Assembly: GCA_900754805.1 (NCBI GenBank)
Contig: CAAEEE010000167.1
Span: 1-17,246 of the forward strand
Reading direction: 5' to 3'
DNA: 17,246 nucleotides
From: Clostridia bacterium
GTDB lineage: Bacteria > Bacillota > Clostridia > Peptostreptococcales > Anaerovoracaceae
Position 1 is the stretch's first letter, and each line of letters starts with the position of its first letter. Both the position numbers and the translations under genes were made by a program. Below are positions 13,237 to 17,246 of this stretch, in pieces. Below the pieces are notes generated by a model, which was given only the letters and a program-made list of their open reading frames with translations, ran no database searches and was not told the origin of the DNA.

Positions 13237-13979
13237 CCATTGAAACCACGGGAAAAGAAGGATCGACCGCGCTTCTTTCATGCGAAGAAAACGGCCAAAA
13301 TGCCGTAATCATCGGCGAGAAGAAAATAACCGGGCAGATGAGTCATCTGAAAGAACTGATTCCGTCTGTAGATGCGATGCTGATGGAAGCCGGGGTTTCC
13401 AAAAATGAAATAGACTATATCGCGGCTTCTGCAGGGCCGGACTCCTTCACGGGAATCCGAATCGGAGTTTCGACTGCCAGAGCCTTATCACAGGCTTTGG
13501 AACTTGAGAAGGCAATCCGTGTGCCGACCCTCAGCGCTTTTCTGTATAAGGAAGAAGCGCAGAAGGCAAAGGCGGAGGGAACTGTCTGCTGCGCGATTCT
13601 CAACGCCAGACGCGGACAGGTTTACGGAATGGTTGACGGCTTTCTTGCGAACGGGCCGTATATGCTGACCGATGTTTTGGAGATTGTAAAAACCCGCGTA
13701 TTTACAGAAAACAAGAGAGTTTTGTTCTTCGGAGACGGAATCGACGCTTATGAAAAAGAAATAAATGAGGCGCTTAGCGGGATTGGAACTTACGCCTTTG
13801 CGGAAGAAACCGTGCGGTATCAGGACGCGAAGTCCGCTGCTCGCTTTGCGGCGGCGAACATGGAAGAAAACCTTGTCGGCATCGCGGACCTTCTTCCGGA
13901 TTATATGCGGATGGCGGAAGCGGAGCAGAAGCTGGCGGCAGGCGAGCTTCCGATTTGCAAAGGACCGAAGCAGGAATAA
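13224..13979 (+). CDS. tsaB: tRNA t6A complex scaffold subunit TsaB
   Basis: This 251-residue ASKHA-fold protein begins YILAIETTGKEGSTALL and has the TsaB-typical SAGPDSFTGIRIGVSTARAL. TsaB lacks the metal-binding histidines of TsaD and serves as its obligate partner in threonylcarbamoyl transfer to A37 of tRNA. The C-terminal part contains the expected LPDYMRMAEAEQ segment, also seen in other Bacillota TsaB (YeaZ/YdiC). The start lies within the end of tsaE, with a GGAG stretch upstream, so translation is coupled. Thirty nt separate it from rimI. Length and motifs are normal. Confidence 0.94.
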   Translation: MYILAIETTGKEGSTALLSCEENGQNAVIIGEKKITGQMSHLKELIPSVDAMLMEAGVSKNEIDYIAASAGPDSFTGIRIGVSTARALSQALELEKAIRVPTLSAFLYKEEAQKAKAEGTVCCAILNARRGQVYGMVDGFLANGPYMLTDVLEIVKTRVFTENKRVLFFGDGIDAYEKEINEALSGIGTYAFAEETVRYQDAKSAARFAAANMEENLVGIADLLPDYMRMAEAEQKLAAGELPICKGPKQE

Positions 13980-14009
13980 CGGGAATAAACGAGAGGATAG
14001 GGGCAGGCT

Positions 14010-14468
14010 ATGGAAAGAGTCGGAGAGCTGATTGTCAGAGCAGCACAGGAAGCGGATATTGCGGCGATTGAGGAACTGGAGAAGGTCTGTTTTGCCTCAC
14101 CGTGGAGCTATGAATCGCTCTATCACGATATTATGGAAAATAAACTGGCACTTTACATAGTCGCGGAGTCAGATGGAAAGCTCTGCGGCTATGTCGGCGT
14201 CTGGAAGATTTTAGACGAGGGACATATTACCAATGTTGCCGTGGCGCCGAAATACCGGCGAATGCACATCGCGAGCGCAATCCTTTCGGTTTTGATGGAA
14301 GTTGGCAGAGAGAACGGCATAAGCCGTTATACGCTGGAAGTGCGCAGCGGCAACGAGCCGGCGAAGGCTTTATACAGAAGATTTGGCTTTGAAGAGGCGG
14401 GCATCCGCAAAGGCTATTACGAAGATAACGGCGAAGATGCAATCATCATGTGGAAGGAAGAGGAATGA
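14010..14468 (+). CDS. rimI: GNAT N-acetyltransferase RimI
   Basis: This 152-residue GNAT enzyme contains FASPWSYESLYHDI, the RimI substrate-facing segment. Its acetyl-CoA binding core is THAT of the family in outline: TNVAVAPKYRRMHIASAIL followed by LEVRSGNEPAKALYRRFGF. It would acetylate the N-terminus of ribosomal protein bS18 or similar targets. The usual Gly in the RxxGxG/A pyrophosphate loop is His (RRMHIA). I believe this substitution occurs in other clostridial RimI proteins and does not by itself suggest inactivity. It sits between tsaB and tsaD as in B. subtilis (ydiD). The stop codon overlaps the tsaD start by 4 nt (ATGA). Confidence 0.92.
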   Translation: MERVGELIVRAAQEADIAAIEELEKVCFASPWSYESLYHDIMENKLALYIVAESDGKLCGYVGVWKILDEGHITNVAVAPKYRRMHIASAILSVLMEVGRENGISRYTLEVRSGNEPAKALYRRFGFEEAGIRKGYYEDNGEDAIIMWKEEE

Positions 14469-15481
14469 AAGACGGAAAATTTTTAACTTTGGCTTTCGAG
14501 ACGAGCTGCGACGAAACGGCAGTCAGCGTTATTGCAGACGGCAGAACGGTTTTATCGAATGTCATTTCATCACAGATTGATATTTTTAAAAATTTCGGCG
14601 GAGTCGTACCGGAGATTGCATCCAGACATCATCTCGAGAACATCAACGGCGTTCTCGCGCAGGCGCTCGATGAAGCGCAGGTGAGCCTTGACGATATTGA
14701 TCTTATCGGGGTGACAAACGGCCCGGGCTTAATCGGGGCACTGCTTATGGGCGTCGCAACCGCAAAGGCGGTAGCTTTCGCAAAGGACATTCCGCTCGTA
14801 GGCGTTCACCATCTGATGGGACATATCAGCGCGAATTTCATCGAATATCCGGAGCTTGAGCCTCCGTTTATGGCGCTGATAACCAGCGGCGGACACACGG
14901 AAATCGTGGATGTGAAGAATTATACCGACTGCGAAATCCTCGGAGGAACGAGAGACGATGCGGTCGGAGAGGCATATGACAAGGTTGCGCGCGTTTTGGG
15001 ACTGGGGTATCCCGGCGGCCCGAAAATTGACAAAATCGCAAAGGAAGGAAATCCGCAGGCGATTCCTTTTAAGCGAGTTTATCTGGAAAAAGACAGCTTT
15101 GATTTCAGCTTCAGCGGATTGAAAACATCGGTGCTCAATTACATCAACCGGCAGAAACAGGCAGGATGTGAAATCAACCGTGCGGATGTCGCGGCAAGCT
15201 TTCAGCAGGCGGTGATGGATGTCATCGTGGATAAAGCAGTGCAGGCAGTGAAAATGCGCGGCGAAGACAAGCTGGTTCTGGCAGGCGGCGTGGCGGCAAA
15301 CTCCAAGCTGCGTGAAATGCTGGGGCAGGCGTGCGGCGAAAACGGAATCCGCCTCTATCGTCCGGCGCCGGTGCTTTGTACCGACAACGGAGCGATGATC
15401 GGAGCGGCAGCATACTATAAATATAAGAGCAAAGGGGCAGACGGGCTGGATTTAGACGCCCATGCGAGCATGAAATTATGA
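14465..15481 (+). CDS. tsaD: tRNA N6-adenosine threonylcarbamoyltransferase TsaD
   Basis: This 338-residue catalytic subunit of the t6A machinery transfers the threonylcarbamoyl group from its AMP adduct to A37 of tRNA. Visible signatures are FETSCDETAV at the N-terminus, NGPGLIGALLMG, the metal-binding HHLMGH with His116 and His120, and Asp307 in LCTDNGAMIG as a further ligand. I chose ATG 14465, which overlaps the rimI stop in ATGA. An in-frame start 5 codons earlier (14450) lies in rimI and is less likely. TsaC, which makes the AMP intermediate, is not in this window. The stop codon overlaps the next start (ATGA). Confidence 0.96.
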   Translation: MKDGKFLTLAFETSCDETAVSVIADGRTVLSNVISSQIDIFKNFGGVVPEIASRHHLENINGVLAQALDEAQVSLDDIDLIGVTNGPGLIGALLMGVATAKAVAFAKDIPLVGVHHLMGHISANFIEYPELEPPFMALITSGGHTEIVDVKNYTDCEILGGTRDDAVGEAYDKVARVLGLGYPGGPKIDKIAKEGNPQAIPFKRVYLEKDSFDFSFSGLKTSVLNYINRQKQAGCEINRADVAASFQQAVMDVIVDKAVQAVKMRGEDKLVLAGGVAANSKLREMLGQACGENGIRLYRPAPVLCTDNGAMIGAAAYYKYKSKGADGLDLDAHASMKL

Positions 15482-17246
15482 TTGTATTATCGGCAAACAA
15501 CCTGACAAAGACATACGGAACGGATGTCATCATAGAAAAAGCGAGTTTTCATCTGAATGACGGCGACAAAGTCGGCATTATCGGAAGAAACGGCGCGGGC
15601 AAAACCACCCTTCTGAATATGCTGACGGGGCAGCTCTCCTGCGATGAAGGAGAGTTTTTTGTCTCGCAGAATATCCGTATCGGCTACCTGAAGCAGCGCG
15701 ATAATTTCAACAGCGAGCGGACCGTGATGGAAGAAATCGAAGGGATTTTCAGCGGTCTGGCGAAATTAGAAGAAGAAATTACAAGGCTTTCTGACGAAGT
15801 GGCTGCCAACCCACACGACATGCGGCGAATCGAGAAGCTGGACGAGCGTCAGCATCGCTTCGATCGGGAAGGCGGATATACCTATAAATCCGAAATTATC
15901 GGCATTTTAAATTCGATGGCATTCGGGGAAAGCTTTTATAATAAGAAGATTTCTTCGCTTTCGGGCGGCGAAAGGACGAGACTTGCGCTTGCGGCGCTTT
16001 TGCTGGAAAAACCGGATATTCTGCTGCTGGACGAGCCGACGAACCATTTAGATATCGGAACTTTGAAATGGCTGGAGCAGTATCTTTCCGCATATAAAGG
16101 CACGGTTATGATTGTATCGCACGACCGATACTTCCTCGACCAGACGGTAAACCGCATTTTCGAGGTGGAAAACCATAAAGTCTATTGCTATGAGGGAAAA
16201 TACAGCGACTACGCGGCGCAAAAAAAACTGCGCAGAGAAACCGAGATTCGTGCATATAATAATCAGCAGAGGGAAATCGCAAGGCAGGAGGAAATGATTC
16301 GACGCATGAAACAGCACGGAACCGAGCATTTAGCGAAGCGTGCGGCATCCCGTGAGAAGCGTCTGGACATGATAGAGCGGCTCGAAAGACCGGAAAGTGA
16401 AATGGGAAAGATGAAAATTCATTTTCGACAGAACTTCCAGTCGGGTGGTGATGTGATTCTGGCAGAGGATTTGGAAAAATGCTTCGGCTGGGGGCAGAAC
16501 CGCAGGGAGCTGTTCCGCAATGTAAATCTGGACATCAAGCGCGGCGAACGAATCTGTATCGTCGGGTCCAACGGCGTCGGCAAAACCACGCTCCTTCGGG
16601 TGCTTCTGGGGGAACTCCCACCGACGGCGGGATATCTGAAAATCGGCCACAATGTGGCTTTCGGCTATTACGATCAGGGGCAGCTTCTGCTCAATGACAG
16701 CAATACGGTACTTGAAGAACTCAAGGAGTCCTACCGCCTTTATACGGATACTGAAATGCGCTCGATTTTAGGACGATTCCTCTTTCAGGGAGATGAGGTT
16801 TTCCTTCCGGTCGGAAGTCTTTCGGGTGGGGAAAAGGCACGCCTTTCGCTTCTGAAGCTCATGCTTTCGGGTGCGAACACGCTGATTCTCGACGAACCGA
16901 CGAACCATCTGGATATTGAGTCGAAGGAAGTCTTTGAAGAGGCTTTGCTGGAATTCCCGGGAACCGTCATCGTTGTTTCGCATGACCGCTATTTCCTTCA
17001 GAGAATCCCGACGCGGATTCTGGAGCTGACGCACGACGGCACTGTGGAATATTTGGGAAAATACGATTATTATCTGGAAAAGAAGGGGCAGGGAATTTCC
17101 GGTAAAAAATATCTGAACCGCATGCAGGAGGAAAATGCGCATACCGATTCGTCAGCGGACAAAAATGCGGACACCAAAACGCTTTCGGCGGCGGAGCAAA
17201 GGCGGCTGAATAAAGAACGTGAAGCTGAGGAGCGGCGCAGAGCGAG
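15478..17246 (+). CDS. ydiF: ABC-F family ATPase, YdiF-like (3' partial)
   Basis: The frame is open from ATG 15478, overlapping the tsaD stop, to the right edge: 589 codons with no stop. It has two fused ABC domains and no membrane segments. Domain 1 has Walker A GRNGAGKTT (residues 36-44), signature LSGGERTR (161-168) and LLLDEPTNHLD. Domain 2 has GSNGVGKTT (363-371), LSGGEKAR (448-455) and LILDEPTNHLD. Between them is the basic helical linker characteristic of ABC-F proteins, which act at the ribosomal tRNA exit/P site. The charged C-terminal stretch (NKEREAEERRRA) looks like the start of a coiled coil. The position after tsaD matches B. subtilis ydiF. A housekeeping translation factor is more likely than an antibiotic-resistance protein. 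Confidence 0.93.
   Translation, partial: MIVLSANNLTKTYGTDVIIEKASFHLNDGDKVGIIGRNGAGKTTLLNMLTGQLSCDEGEFFVSQNIRIGYLKQRDNFNSERTVMEEIEGIFSGLAKLEEEITRLSDEVAANPHDMRRIEKLDERQHRFDREGGYTYKSEIIGILNSMAFGESFYNKKISSLSGGERTRLALAALLLEKPDILLLDEPTNHLDIGTLKWLEQYLSAYKGTVMIVSHDRYFLDQTVNRIFEVENHKVYCYEGKYSDYAAQKKLRRETEIRAYNNQQREIARQEEMIRRMKQHGTEHLAKRAASREKRLDMIERLERPESEMGKMKIHFRQNFQSGGDVILAEDLEKCFGWGQNRRELFRNVNLDIKRGERICIVGSNGVGKTTLLRVLLGELPPTAGYLKIGHNVAFGYYDQGQLLLNDSNTVLEELKESYRLYTDTEMRSILGRFLFQGDEVFLPVGSLSGGEKARLSLLKLMLSGANTLILDEPTNHLDIESKEVFEEALLEFPGTVIVVSHDRYFLQRIPTRILELTHDGTVEYLGKYDYYLEKKGQGISGKKYLNRMQEENAHTDSSADKNADTKTLSAAEQRRLNKEREAEERRRA

Noticed and set aside
15478..17246. ABC-F protein as an antibiotic-resistance determinant
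   Set aside because: Its position after tsaD matches the housekeeping ydiF locus, and nothing nearby suggests a resistance or mobile context.

Overview
The window looks like a chromosomal segment of an anaerobic, low-to-mid GC Bacillota (Clostridia-type) bacterium. The reasons are strong AGGAGG ribosome binding sites, consensus sigma-A promoters, an anaerobe-type 'reverse' rubrerythrin, an FMN-riboswitch-controlled ECF riboflavin transporter, and the order tsaE-tsaB-rimI-tsaD-ydiF, which matches the Bacillus subtilis ydiB-ydiC-ydiD-gcp-ydiF order. I see no transposase, phage gene, CRISPR array, tRNA or rRNA.

Layout from left to right. (1) 1-170 holds a possible 3' end of an unidentified gene. 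It converges on a minus-strand reverse rubrerythrin (189-773), which has its own terminator and a roughly 140-nt leader. (2) 1056-3430 is a two-gene module: a structured leader, a duplicated DUF1538 membrane protein and a double-domain PII-like protein. (3) 3528-10099 is a complete branched-chain amino-acid (HAAT/LIV-type) ABC importer operon. It runs lipoprotein receptor, two permeases, two ATPases, then a second divergent lipoprotein receptor. (4) 10092-11871 is a short operon of a stand-alone NifU-like Fe-S scaffold domain and a PepV-type M20 dipeptidase. (5) 11837-12803 has a consensus promoter inside the end of the dipeptidase gene, an FMN riboswitch and ribU. (6) 12808-17246 holds the tRNA t6A genes tsaE, tsaB and tsaD with rimI and an ABC-F ATPase that runs off the right edge. 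All are tightly packed or overlapping and start only 4 nt after ribU.

The overall theme is nutrient uptake (amino acids, peptides, riboflavin) beside translation-quality functions. The points most worth following are the DUF1538/PII-like pair with its repeat-containing leader, the lysine/alanine-rich tail on the LivM permease, and the placement of the essential t6A cluster directly behind an FMN-riboswitch-controlled gene with no obvious promoter of its own. Most of the window is ordinary, well-conserved housekeeping DNA. I do not see a clearly new defence or mobile system.
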